A stretch of 64,000 bases of DNA, from the NCBI RefSeq assembly GCF_020084865.1, contig NZ_CP071953.1, forward strand, positions 2,294,001 through 2,358,000, in the 5' to 3' direction. Below, in pieces: positions 8,436 through 16,045 of this stretch. Both the position numbers and the translations under genes were made by a program. Numbering within the stretch: the first letter of the stretch is position 1; every line of letters starts with the position of its first letter. Origin of the DNA: Candidatus Kaistella beijingensis. GTDB taxonomy: Bacteria > Bacteroidota > Bacteroidia > Flavobacteriales > Weeksellaceae. The notes below the pieces were generated by a model. That model made no database searches and was not told where the DNA came from. It saw nothing but the letters and a program-made list of their open reading frames with translations.

Positions 8436-8855
8436 TTACGCTTTCTCGCCATTAACAAAAACTTCCCAATCTACTTTTACATTGGGTTCTAAAGTTTTTG
8501 AGACGGAACAATATTTTTCGAAAGAAAGATCGGCAGCTTTGAACGCTTTTTTAATATCGACCACACCTGTTAGGTAAAATCGAACCATGATGTTCTTAAA
8601 TGGTTTTGCGTCGCCAATTTGAATTCTGTCACCTTCAACCTCGGCTGAAAAACTTTTGATTTCCTGTCTTTGTTTTTTCAAAATTGAAACGATATCGATT
8701 CCGCTGCATCCAGCAACAGCCATCAACACGCTTTCCATCGGAGAGACACCTTTTGAATCAGGTTTTGATGTATTATCTAAAAGGATTTTATTTCCGTTAG
8801 AATTTGTGCATTCAAATAGAAAGTCTTCGTCGATTCGGTTTAATTTGATTTTCAT
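8436..8855 (-). CDS. OsmC family protein
   Basis: This is a 139-residue OsmC/Ohr-like protein, a small cytoplasmic dimer; characterised members are thiol peroxidases acting on organic hydroperoxides. The conserved core is visible: SPMESVLMAVAGCSGIDIVSIL with the first active-site Cys (about residue 50). The second Cys is expected in the CSVSKTLEPNVKV block near 116, where SFEKYCSVSKTL supplies it. It belongs to the YhfA-like subgroup rather than Ohr because of its length and the C-terminal SVSKTL. It is convergent with the transporter gene. Confidence 0.85.
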   Translation of the reverse strand: MKIKLNRIDEDFLFECTNSNGNKILLDNTSKPDSKGVSPMESVLMAVAGCSGIDIVSILKKQRQEIKSFSAEVEGDRIQIGDAKPFKNIMVRFYLTGVVDIKKAFKAADLSFEKYCSVSKTLEPNVKVDWEVFVNGEKA

Positions 8856-8921
8856 AAAAAAGGTGTTTTCACGGTTGCAATATCTGCAATAACTCTATAA
8901 CTTTAACAAAAATTGATAGTG

Positions 8922-9005
8922 ATGAATTGGTTTTTACTATTATTTATTGTTTTGGCAATTTACGGCTTTGTAAATTACTTGACGCACAAACGAAAAAATT
9001 ATTAG
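8922..9005 (+). CDS. Possible 27-residue single-pass membrane peptide
   Basis: A short frame reads MNWFLLLFIVLAIYGFVNYL followed by a basic tail THKRKNY and stop. One hydrophobic segment with a Trp near the N-terminus and positive charges at the C-terminus is typical of bacterial small membrane proteins. It sits alone between osmC and a GNAT gene. I see no convincing promoter or ribosome site, so this is a candidate only. Confidence 0.4.
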   Translation: MNWFLLLFIVLAIYGFVNYLTHKRKNY

Positions 9006-9101
9006 ATTTTTTCCCATCTCAAATGTTGTTTTTTTATTTTTTTGTAGGATTTCCCTACATCCAATTTTTTTATTATATTTAAATAATTGTAATATCATAG
9101 A

Positions 9102-9398
9102 ATGAGATTTGAAAACAACAGATCCGGCAACGGTGGATTTATAACATTAAATAATGAAACTGACGAAATTGGACGCTTAACATATACCATATTTCCCGAT
9201 GATCATAAATTGATTATATCATTTGTATTGGTTCATCCACAATTTGAAGGTCGAGGAATGGGCAAATTTTTGGTGGAAGATGCCATAAAATTTGCAAGAG
9301 AAAACGGTTGGAAAATTTATCCACATTGCTCTTACGCGCGTGCAGTAATGAACAGGATGGATGGGGTAGAAGACGTGTTGCTACAGCATTTAAAATGA
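9102..9398 (+). CDS. Small GNAT acetyltransferase (COG2388/YidJ-type)
   Basis: This 98-residue, single-domain GNAT-fold protein has the acetyl-CoA pyrophosphate loop in VHPQFEGRGMGKFLVEDAI (Q/R-x-x-G-x-G/A pattern), followed by ARENGWKIYPHCSYARAVMNR. That matches the compact family of GNAT-like proteins without a characterised substrate. Its small size means much of the usual acceptor-binding region is absent. It is a stand-alone gene, convergent with yebC. Confidence 0.8.
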   Translation: MRFENNRSGNGGFITLNNETDEIGRLTYTIFPDDHKLIISFVLVHPQFEGRGMGKFLVEDAIKFARENGWKIYPHCSYARAVMNRMDGVEDVLLQHLK

Positions 9399-9428
9399 AG
9401 ACTCAAAGAATATTTTTGGGTCTTTATT

Positions 9429-10169
9429 TTATAGCGTACCCATTTGTTCATCTGTGATATCCATATTGTGATAAACATTCTGAACGTCTTCATCTTCTTC
9501 AAAACGGTCAAGCATTTTCATGTTGGCTTTAAATTGTTCTTCAGAAACCTCCTTGGTATTATTGGCTACTCTTTGCAACTCTGCACTTTTGACCTCAATT
9601 CCAAGTTCATCTAGTTTATGCGACAAATGACCGAAATCTTCAAATGCTGTTGTAATCATTACTTCATCATCATCGCTTTCTATTTCTTCGGCACCTCCAT
9701 CAATCATTTCCATTTCAAAATCATCCCAGTCCATTTTTATTAAGGATTTTTCAATTGAAAAAATTCCCTTTCTGTCAAAAATAAAAGCGAGTTCGCCGTT
9801 TTTTCCAAGATTTCCATCAAATTTATTGAAAATCGCCCTTACGTTAGCAACAGTTCTCGTTGGATTATTGGTGGTACACTCCACAAAGAATGCAACACCG
9901 CCTTGTCCGTAACCTTCATAAGTGATTTCTTCGTAGTTTTCCGCATCCGCACCACTTGCTTTTTTGATTGCGCGCTCCACATTGTCTTTTGGCATGTTTG
10001 CACCCTTCGCATTTTGGATACATCTTCTTAGTGCAGGATTTGATTCGGGATCAGGTCCACCTGCTTTTACGGCAAGTGCGATGTCCTTACCTATTTTGGA
10101 AAATGTTTTGGCCATTTTATCCCAACGTGCCATTTTTGATGCCTTTCTATATTCAAATGCGCGTCCCAT
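9429..10169 (-). CDS. YebC/PmpR family protein
   Basis: This 246-residue protein has the typical length and the family N-terminus MGRAFEYRKASKMARWDKMAK, followed by GGPDPESNPALRRCIQNAKGANMPKDN and later YEGYGQGGVAFFVECTTNNPTRT. Family members are cytoplasmic. They have been described as transcription regulators and more recently as translation factors that relieve ribosome stalling (TACO1-like); which applies here cannot be seen. The extra Tyr/Arg-rich start (GRAFEYRKASKMARW rather than GHSKWANI) is the form common in Bacteroidota. A -7 box lies 22 bases upstream of the start. Confidence 0.93.
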   Translation of the reverse strand: MGRAFEYRKASKMARWDKMAKTFSKIGKDIALAVKAGGPDPESNPALRRCIQNAKGANMPKDNVERAIKKASGADAENYEEITYEGYGQGGVAFFVECTTNNPTRTVANVRAIFNKFDGNLGKNGELAFIFDRKGIFSIEKSLIKMDWDDFEMEMIDGGAEEIESDDDEVMITTAFEDFGHLSHKLDELGIEVKSAELQRVANNTKEVSEEQFKANMKMLDRFEEDEDVQNVYHNMDITDEQMGTL

Positions 10170-10191
10170 AATTTGTATGATTTTATGGCTG

Positions 10192-10199
10192 CAAAAATA
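10192..10199 (-). promoter_or_regulatory. Flavobacterial -7 box for yebC
   Basis: On the minus strand the box reads TATTTTTG, a full match to TAnnTTTG, 22 bases before the yebC ATG. The next upstream TTG is 25 bases away and falls in the ompA terminator stem, so the -33 element is uncertain. Confidence 0.45.
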
Positions 10200-10211
10200 C
10201 GAATTAGTTCA

Positions 10212-10239
10212 TAAAAAAACACCCCCAAATTGGAGGTGT
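10212..10239 (-). terminator. Rho-independent terminator of ompA
   Basis: On the minus strand, CACCTCC pairs with GGGGGTG around an AATTT loop (one mismatch) and is followed by TTTTTT. It lies 25 bases past the ompA stop. Confidence 0.75.
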
Positions 10240-10263
10240 TTCATATTTAGAAAAACTTTTTAA

Positions 10264-11748
10264 TTATTTTCTCTTTTTTACAACTTTCTTAGCTGGAGCC
10301 TTTTTCACAGGAACTACAACATCTGATTTCTTGTAAGTACCCCATTCAGTAGCATCTTCGATAGCTCTTACAACTACTTTTCTGTCTTGCTGTCTTTCAG
10401 CATCAGTAGCAGTTTCAGGAACTACCGCTTTAGCTTCACCAACACCGATAGATTTCAATGCACCTGCATCTACACCTCTTGCATCAAGAGCTTTTACGAC
10501 AGCTTCTGCTCTTCTTTGAGATAAGTTCAAGTTGTAAGCTTCTGATCCTTTTTTATCAGTTTGACCTTCTAGTAAATAGTTACCTCCATCAGTTTTGATA
10601 ATTGTAGCTGCAGCATCTAATCTAGCGCTAGATTGCGGAGTGATAGTAGCTTTATTGAAATCGAAATAAATGTTTTTCAATTCACTTTCTACTTCAGAGG
10701 CAGTTACTGATTTTGGTTTTGGACAACCATTGTATTGAGCAAGACCTGGAACTGTAGGACAAGCATCATCTTTGTCTAAGATTCCGTCACCGTCAGTATC
10801 TGGCCAAGGACAACCGTTGTTTTCAGCTGGACCAGCAACAGTAGGACAAGCATCGTCTTTATCTACAACACCATCTCCATCAGTATCTGGCCAAGGACAA
10901 CCGTTATTTTCTTTTGGACCAGCAACATCTGGACATTGATCATCGATATCTGGAATTCCGTCTCCGTCTGTGTCAGGACATCCTTGGAACTCTGCTAAAC
11001 CTGGAGTATCAGGACATCTGTCGTCTTTATCTAAAATTCCGTCTTTATCTTTATCTGTTTGTCCGAATCTGAACAAGATAGACGCTGAAGCTTGCCAGAA
11101 ATTAGCAACATCAGATTTGTCAGTTGGTGTAGCAACATAATCACCTTGAATACCTAACCCGAAGTTTTTAGTAATCCAGAAGTTAGATCCTAAACCACCT
11201 GCAACAGTGAAGTGATCTTTTCTTCTCTGTGTAAACGCCTGATTGTCAGAGAAACCTGGATAAGTGATATTATGATAATAATCAGTAACAGGGAAAGTTA
11301 CGCCTGAATAATCATGTCTCATATAATTAGCACCCACTCTTAAATATGGGTCAAACCAAGACTCTTCGTTCCAAAGACCGTTAAATTTAAATTGAAGACC
11401 TAAACCAGTCATTAGGAAAAATTCTTTTCCCATGTTGATTCTTTTGTTATCAATATTACCAACAGAAGTTTGCCAATCAAGAACCAAATACTTATTAATG
11501 TTTCTTGCAACAGTTAATTTTGAAAGTGGCGGCGTAATTGTAAAATTGTTAATGTTGTACAATCTGTTAGCGTCATCGCCTCCGAAAGCAGTTCCAAGTG
11601 TGCTACCCAAACTTTTACCTCCAACAGCAACATGATTTATCCCGTGTGCACCTACACCGATCAACCACGGATTTGTAGTTGTTTGTGCGAAAACAGTAGA
11701 GGCAACAGTTAGTGCCAATGCTGAAATTCCTAATTTTAGATTTTTCAT
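10264..11748 (-). CDS. ompA: OmpA family outer membrane protein with thrombospondin type 3 repeats
   Basis: This is a 494-residue envelope protein. The signal peptide covers residues 1-21 (cut after TVFA-Q). An N-terminal beta-barrel runs to about residue 235. Four or five calcium-binding TSP3 repeats of the DTDGDGIPDIDDQCPDV type follow, to about 345. The OmpA peptidoglycan-binding domain lies at about 355-465 (IYFDFNKATI, EGQTDKKGSEAYNLNLSQRRAE). A Lys-rich tail (KKAPAKKVVKKRK) ends it. The architecture matches the abundant OmpA/P60 proteins of flavobacteria, which tie the outer membrane to peptidoglycan. The gene is monocistronic, with a promoter-like pair upstream and a strong terminator. 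Confidence 0.95.
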   Translation of the reverse strand: MKNLKLGISALALTVASTVFAQTTTNPWLIGVGAHGINHVAVGGKSLGSTLGTAFGGDDANRLYNINNFTITPPLSKLTVARNINKYLVLDWQTSVGNIDNKRINMGKEFFLMTGLGLQFKFNGLWNEESWFDPYLRVGANYMRHDYSGVTFPVTDYYHNITYPGFSDNQAFTQRRKDHFTVAGGLGSNFWITKNFGLGIQGDYVATPTDKSDVANFWQASASILFRFGQTDKDKDGILDKDDRCPDTPGLAEFQGCPDTDGDGIPDIDDQCPDVAGPKENNGCPWPDTDGDGVVDKDDACPTVAGPAENNGCPWPDTDGDGILDKDDACPTVPGLAQYNGCPKPKSVTASEVESELKNIYFDFNKATITPQSSARLDAAATIIKTDGGNYLLEGQTDKKGSEAYNLNLSQRRAEAVVKALDARGVDAGALKSIGVGEAKAVVPETATDAERQQDRKVVVRAIEDATEWGTYKKSDVVVPVKKAPAKKVVKKRK

Positions 11749-11777
11749 AGAATTAAATGATTAAATAATTGATAATG

Positions 11778-11808
11778 CAAAATAAATATAATTTTTCTTT
11801 ATATACAA
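11778..11808 (-). promoter_or_regulatory. Probable promoter of ompA
   Basis: On the minus strand a TTG is followed after 20 bases by TTATTTTG, one mismatch from TAnnTTTG. It ends 30 bases before the ompA start. Confidence 0.5.
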
Positions 11809-11825
11809 AGATTTCTAGTCTTTTT

Positions 11826-12284
11826 TTAACTTTTCTTTAATATACGGTCTAGATTTCTCTTATTTTCTCTCTCTTTTATACTTTCTCGTTTATCAAAGAG
11901 TTTTTTACCGCGACCTAATGCAATTAAAATTTTGGCTTTTCCTTTATCATTAATATAGAGCTTTAAAGGAATTATAGTATTGCCAACATCTTTAAGTTTT
12001 TTTTCAAACTTTTGCAATTCTCTTTTGTGCAAAAGCAATTTCCGTTCCCTTTTTGATTTATGGTTGTAAAATGTTCCCAATTTGTATTCATCAATCATCA
12101 TATTAATGATGTATAATTCTCCATCAACAAATTGACAAAACGCTTCCGTTATACTCGCTTTTGAAGACCGTAAAGATTTAATTTCAGTTCCTGTAAGAAC
12201 CATTCCCGCCTCGATTTCTTCCAAAATTTCGTATTCAAATCGGGCGCGTTTATTAAAAATATTTACTGTTTTTTCGATCTTCAT
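11826..12284 (-). CDS. smpB: SsrA-binding protein
   Basis: SmpB (152 residues) binds tmRNA and brings it to stalled ribosomes for trans-translation. The family pattern is clear: NKRARFEYEILEEIEAGMVL at residues 11-30, TGTEIKSLRSSKASITEAF, YKLGTFYNHKSKRERKLLLHK and the basic tail KKLFDKRESIKERENKR, which becomes ordered in the ribosomal A site. It is divergent from the ABC-F gene. No tmRNA gene is seen in the window. Confidence 0.95.
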   Translation of the reverse strand: MKIEKTVNIFNKRARFEYEILEEIEAGMVLTGTEIKSLRSSKASITEAFCQFVDGELYIINMMIDEYKLGTFYNHKSKRERKLLLHKRELQKFEKKLKDVGNTIIPLKLYINDKGKAKILIALGRGKKLFDKRESIKERENKRNLDRILKKS

Positions 12285-12438
12285 CTGTAAGTAAAAAATT
12301 GGAATTTTTTAAACTGTTAAATTTTATAAAATATTAACAAAACAATCACAAATTTCAAAGAGCAGAATTAAATTGATTTTTTAAACCATTGCAAATAGCC
12401 CTTACAAAAACCATACCTAAAAACCCGATTACTTTTCG

Positions 12439-12446
12439 TAATTTTG
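12439..12446 (+). promoter_or_regulatory. -7 box for the ABC-F gene
   Basis: TAATTTTG, a full TAnnTTTG match, lies 20 bases before the ATG at 12467. It sits inside the longest possible frame (from 12389) and therefore supports the later start. Confidence 0.5.
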
Positions 12447-12466
12447 CCGCAAATTTACAAAACTAT

Positions 12467-14089
12467 ATGTTAACAGTATCTAATTTATCACTACAATTCG
12501 GAAAAAGGGTGCTATTTGACGAGGTAAACATCATGTTCACCAAAGGAAATTGCTACGGAATCATCGGTGCAAACGGTGCCGGAAAATCCACCTTCCTCAA
12601 AATATTAACAGGAAAACAAGTGCCAACAACAGGAAATGTGTCTTTAGAACCGGGAAAAAGGATGTCGGTTTTGGAGCAGGACCACTTTGCTTATGACAAC
12701 TTCACTGTTTTAGAAACAGTTTTAAGAGGAAATAAAAAACTTTTCGACATCAAAGAAGAAATGGATGCACTTTACGCTAAAGAAGATTTCTCTGATGAAG
12801 ATGGAATTAAAGCAGGTGAACTTGGAGTAATCTATGATGAAATGGGTGGTTGGAATTCAGAATCTGATGCAATGACGATGCTTTCTAACGTTGGAATTAA
12901 AGACGACATGCACTATCAAATGATGAGCGAACTTGAAAATAAAGACAAAGTAAAAGTTCTTCTCGCACAGGCTTTATTTGGAAATCCGGACGTTTTAATT
13001 CTCGACGAACCTACCAACGACCTAGATATCGACACGATTTCCTGGCTTGAAGATTTCCTTGCTGATTATGAAAATACCGTGATTGTGGTTTCGCACGACC
13101 GTCACTTCTTGGATACGGTTTGTACGCACATCGGTGATTTGGATTATTCAAAATTAAATCTATATACCGGAAATTACTCTTTTTGGTATCAAGCGTCGCA
13201 ATTGGCAACAAGACAGCGTCAACAACAAAATAAGAAAGCAGAAGAAAAGAAAAAGGAACTTCAGGATTTCATCGCGCGATTTTCTTCTAACGTAGCAAAG
13301 GCAAAACAAGCAACTGCACGTAAAAAAATGATCGACAAATTGAATATTGAGGACATCAAACCCACTTCAAGACGTTATCCTGCCATTATTTTTGACACCG
13401 AAAGAGAAGCAGGTGACCAAATTCTTGAGGTGAAAGATTTAGAAAAAACGAAAGACGGCGAACTGCTTTTCTCAAATATCAATTTGAATTTAAAGAAAGG
13501 TGATAAAGTGGCAATTATCTCTAAAAACTCTTTAGCCATTACAGAGTTTTTCCAAATCCTTTCAGGAAATTCCACGGCGGACAAAGGAACATTCAATTGG
13601 GGAGTTACGACAACTCAATCTTATATGCCGCTTGATAACCAAGAATTTTTTAAAGAGAATATAAATCTTGTGGATTGGTTAAGACAGTTCACGAGAAATG
13701 ACGAAGAACGTCACGAAGAATTTGTTCGCGGGTTTTTAGGAAGAATGCTGTTTTCTGGTGATGAAGCCTTGAAATCTTGTACCGTACTTTCCGGAGGCGA
13801 AAAAATGCGTTGTATGTTTTCTAGAATGATGTTGCAGAAAGCAAATATCCTTTTAATGGATGAACCAACCAACCACCTAGATTTGGAAAGTATCACCACT
13901 TTGAACAACTCACTGTCAAACTTTAAAGGAACTGTTCTTCTCGCTTCTCATGACCACGAAATGCTTGAAACCGTTTGTAACAGAATCGTAGAGCTTACTC
14001 CAAAAGGAATTATCGACCGCGAAATGACTTACGACGAATATCTTCAGGATAAAAAAGTAAAGGAACTTCAACTGGAAATGTATTCTTAA
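12467..14089 (+). CDS. ABC-F family ATPase, YbiT-like
   Basis: This 540-residue soluble twin ABC ATPase of the ribosome-associated ABC-F family is closest in pattern to YbiT (opening MLTVSNLSLQFGKRVLFDEV, CTHIGDLDYSKLNLYTGNYSF in the linker, NHLDLESI). Domain 1 has an intact P-loop GANGAGKST (34-42) and Walker B LILDEPTND (about 176), but its signature is replaced by MSELENKDKVK (about 152). Domain 2 has an intact LSGGEKMR (about 441) and Walker B MDEPTNHLD, but its P-loop is replaced by ISKNSLAITEFF (about 350). Thus one composite ATP site is canonical and the other degenerate. Start chosen at 12467 because of family alignment and the promoter box. Confidence 0.9.
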   Translation: MLTVSNLSLQFGKRVLFDEVNIMFTKGNCYGIIGANGAGKSTFLKILTGKQVPTTGNVSLEPGKRMSVLEQDHFAYDNFTVLETVLRGNKKLFDIKEEMDALYAKEDFSDEDGIKAGELGVIYDEMGGWNSESDAMTMLSNVGIKDDMHYQMMSELENKDKVKVLLAQALFGNPDVLILDEPTNDLDIDTISWLEDFLADYENTVIVVSHDRHFLDTVCTHIGDLDYSKLNLYTGNYSFWYQASQLATRQRQQQNKKAEEKKKELQDFIARFSSNVAKAKQATARKKMIDKLNIEDIKPTSRRYPAIIFDTEREAGDQILEVKDLEKTKDGELLFSNINLNLKKGDKVAIISKNSLAITEFFQILSGNSTADKGTFNWGVTTTQSYMPLDNQEFFKENINLVDWLRQFTRNDEERHEEFVRGFLGRMLFSGDEALKSCTVLSGGEKMRCMFSRMMLQKANILLMDEPTNHLDLESITTLNNSLSNFKGTVLLASHDHEMLETVCNRIVELTPKGIIDREMTYDEYLQDKKVKELQLEMYS

Positions 14090-14134
14090 ATAAGAAGATC
14101 CAAATAAAAAGTACGAAACTTGAAATAGAAATTG

Positions 14135-14163
14135 CCGCTCAAGAGATTGGGCGGTATTTTTTT
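14135..14163 (+). terminator. Terminator of the ABC-F gene
   Basis: CCGCTCAA pairs with TTGGGCGG around a GAGA tetraloop (one G-U pair) and is followed by a T-rich run. It lies 46 bases after the stop. Confidence 0.75.
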
Positions 14164-14202
14164 GCAATATTGAAAATAATCTTAAGAAAATTTATTATCT
14201 GC

Positions 14203-14254
14203 TCTTCCATCTTCTGTATTCCAACTTCCATCTTCGGACTTCCATCTTCCAACT
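14203..14254. repeat. CTTCCATCTTC-rich intergenic repeat
   Basis: Three near-copies of CTTCCATCTTC, separated by CTGTATTCCAA and GGA spacers, fill the space upstream of recJ. Similar GGAAG-rich tracts on the other strand occur at 44876-44910 and 59302-59325. No protein reading is plausible. Confidence 0.55.
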
Positions 14255-14261
14255 TTTTTCT

Positions 14262-14269
14262 TACTTTTG
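14262..14269 (+). promoter_or_regulatory. -7 box for recJ, only six bases before the start codon
   Basis: TACTTTTG matches TAnnTTTG and ends at 14269, while the recJ ATG is at 14276. Transcription from such a box would begin at or next to the ATG, giving a leaderless or nearly leaderless mRNA. Confidence 0.5.
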
Positions 14270-14275
14270 TAAACT

Positions 14276-15988
14276 ATGAGTCAAAAATGGATTTACAAAC
14301 CGGAACCCGATGAAGATATTGTGGACGGAATCAGTTCGTCACTCGGATTTGGAACGTTTGAATCCAAAATCCTCGTTCTTCGTGGGATAGACAATTATCA
14401 AAAAGCCCGGGAATTTTTCAAGCCCAACCTCAACGATATTCACAATCCGTTTTTAATGAAAGATATGCAGGTCGCTGTTGACCGAATTGCAACGGCAATT
14501 GAAAATGGTGAAAAAATACTTGTTTACGGCGATTATGATGTTGATGGAACTACCGCGGTTGCGTTGATGTACCTTTATTTAAGTAAAATCGTCGAGAAAA
14601 AATACCTCGATTTTTATATTCCCGACAGAAATTCTGAAGGTTACGGAATTTCTACGGAAGGAATTGATTTCGCCAAAGAAAACGGCTTTTCTTTAATTAT
14701 CGCCCTGGATTGCGGTATTAAAGCGCTCGATAAAATTGAGTACGCCAAAAATTTAGGAATCGATTTTATCATTTGCGACCACCATTTACCAGGCGAGGAA
14801 ATTCCTGATGCGGTTGCAGTTTTGGATCCTAAAAGAAAAGATTGCAGATATCCTTTCAAGGAGCTTTCAGGTTGCGGAGTTGGTTTTAAATTGTGTCAAG
14901 GTTTAAACACTATTTATAAAATTCCTGAAGCCGAACTTTTTGAACTCACCGATTTACTCGCCATTTCCATTGCAGCCGATATTGTTTCAATGACCGGCGA
15001 AAACAGAGTTTTGGCAAAACAGGGATTGAAAGTTTTACGGAAAACGAGAAATCTTGGTTTAAGGATGTTGATTCCCGAAGACAAATTAGCCACATTTGAA
15101 ATCTCGAATATTGTTTTTGAAATCGCTCCGAAAATCAATGCTGCAGGTAGAATTTCCCACGGAAAAGCCGCAGTAGAATTGATGGTTTCAGATAATTTGA
15201 AACATGCTCACCAAATTGTTGATGAAATTGTGAACCTCAACGATTCCCGCCGTGAAATGGACATGAGCAGCACAACCGAAGCACTTTTGCAGGTGGTGAA
15301 TACCGGTCAACTTTCTAACTTCACCACAGTTGTTTACGGTCCGGATTGGAACAAAGGCGTAATTGGAATTGTTGCTTCAAGGTTGACCGAAACTTATTAT
15401 AAACCGACTTTGGTTTTTACCGACGGAAATAACGGAGAAATGGTTGCTTCTGCACGTTCTGTTTCTGATTTTGATGTGCATGATGCTTTGGAAATCTGTT
15501 CCGACTTGTTCTTAAAATTTGGCGGACATCCCGCTGCAGCAGGACTTTCCATGGAAAAAGACAAGTTTGAACTTTTCCGTGAAAAATTTGAAAAAGTAGT
15601 TGCCGAAAAAATTCAGGAACACCAAAAAGAACCAAGTATTTCTATTGATTCTGATGTGGAAATTGATGACCTGAATAAAGATTTTTTCAACTTTCACCGC
15701 AAACTCGCCCCTTTCGGACCGCACAATATGAAACCTGTTTTGGTTTTAAAAAATCAAAAAGTTTCAGGTTATGTGAAAACGATGGGAAAAGATGGGAGTC
15801 ACCTCAAATTCTATATTAAACAGGAATCTACCGGAAGAAACATCGAATGTGTCGGCTTCAAGTTAGGAAAATACGCGGATGATTTCCGTGAAAAATCCTT
15901 CGATATCGCATTTACTGCCGAAGAAAATCATTGGAAAGGAAATGTGACGTATTATCTGAATATTCGGGACGTGAAATTTCATAAGTAG
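14276..15988 (+). CDS. recJ: Single-stranded-DNA-specific 5'-3' exonuclease RecJ
   Basis: RecJ degrades single-stranded DNA 5' to 3' in recombination and mismatch repair. This 570-residue protein has the DHH phosphoesterase motifs in order: VYGDYDVDGTTAV (about 83-95, metal-binding Asp), IALDCGIKA (about 142), FIICDHHLPG (DHH near 165), SIAADIVSMTG (about 235) and FGGHPAAAGLS in the DHHA1 domain (about 420), followed by the C-terminal OB fold. Its length is normal. The neighbours do not form an operon with it. Confidence 0.96.
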   Translation: MSQKWIYKPEPDEDIVDGISSSLGFGTFESKILVLRGIDNYQKAREFFKPNLNDIHNPFLMKDMQVAVDRIATAIENGEKILVYGDYDVDGTTAVALMYLYLSKIVEKKYLDFYIPDRNSEGYGISTEGIDFAKENGFSLIIALDCGIKALDKIEYAKNLGIDFIICDHHLPGEEIPDAVAVLDPKRKDCRYPFKELSGCGVGFKLCQGLNTIYKIPEAELFELTDLLAISIAADIVSMTGENRVLAKQGLKVLRKTRNLGLRMLIPEDKLATFEISNIVFEIAPKINAAGRISHGKAAVELMVSDNLKHAHQIVDEIVNLNDSRREMDMSSTTEALLQVVNTGQLSNFTTVVYGPDWNKGVIGIVASRLTETYYKPTLVFTDGNNGEMVASARSVSDFDVHDALEICSDLFLKFGGHPAAAGLSMEKDKFELFREKFEKVVAEKIQEHQKEPSISIDSDVEIDDLNKDFFNFHRKLAPFGPHNMKPVLVLKNQKVSGYVKTMGKDGSHLKFYIKQESTGRNIECVGFKLGKYADDFREKSFDIAFTAEENHWKGNVTYYLNIRDVKFHK

Positions 15989-16045
15989 GAACAAATCGTG
16001 ATTTGTCCTTACAAGTTGCCAACGAATTGCGATTGGTCTCTACAG
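15985..16045. repeat. Imperfect palindrome plus a degraded second copy between convergent genes
   Basis: The arms 15985-15997 and 16000-16012 (GTAGGAACAAATC / GATTTGTCCTTAC) pair at 11 of 13 positions around GT. A related segment, AACGAATTGCGATTGGTCTC, follows at once. The first arm begins inside the recJ stop region. It may act as a bidirectional terminator or be a REP-like remnant. Confidence 0.5.
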
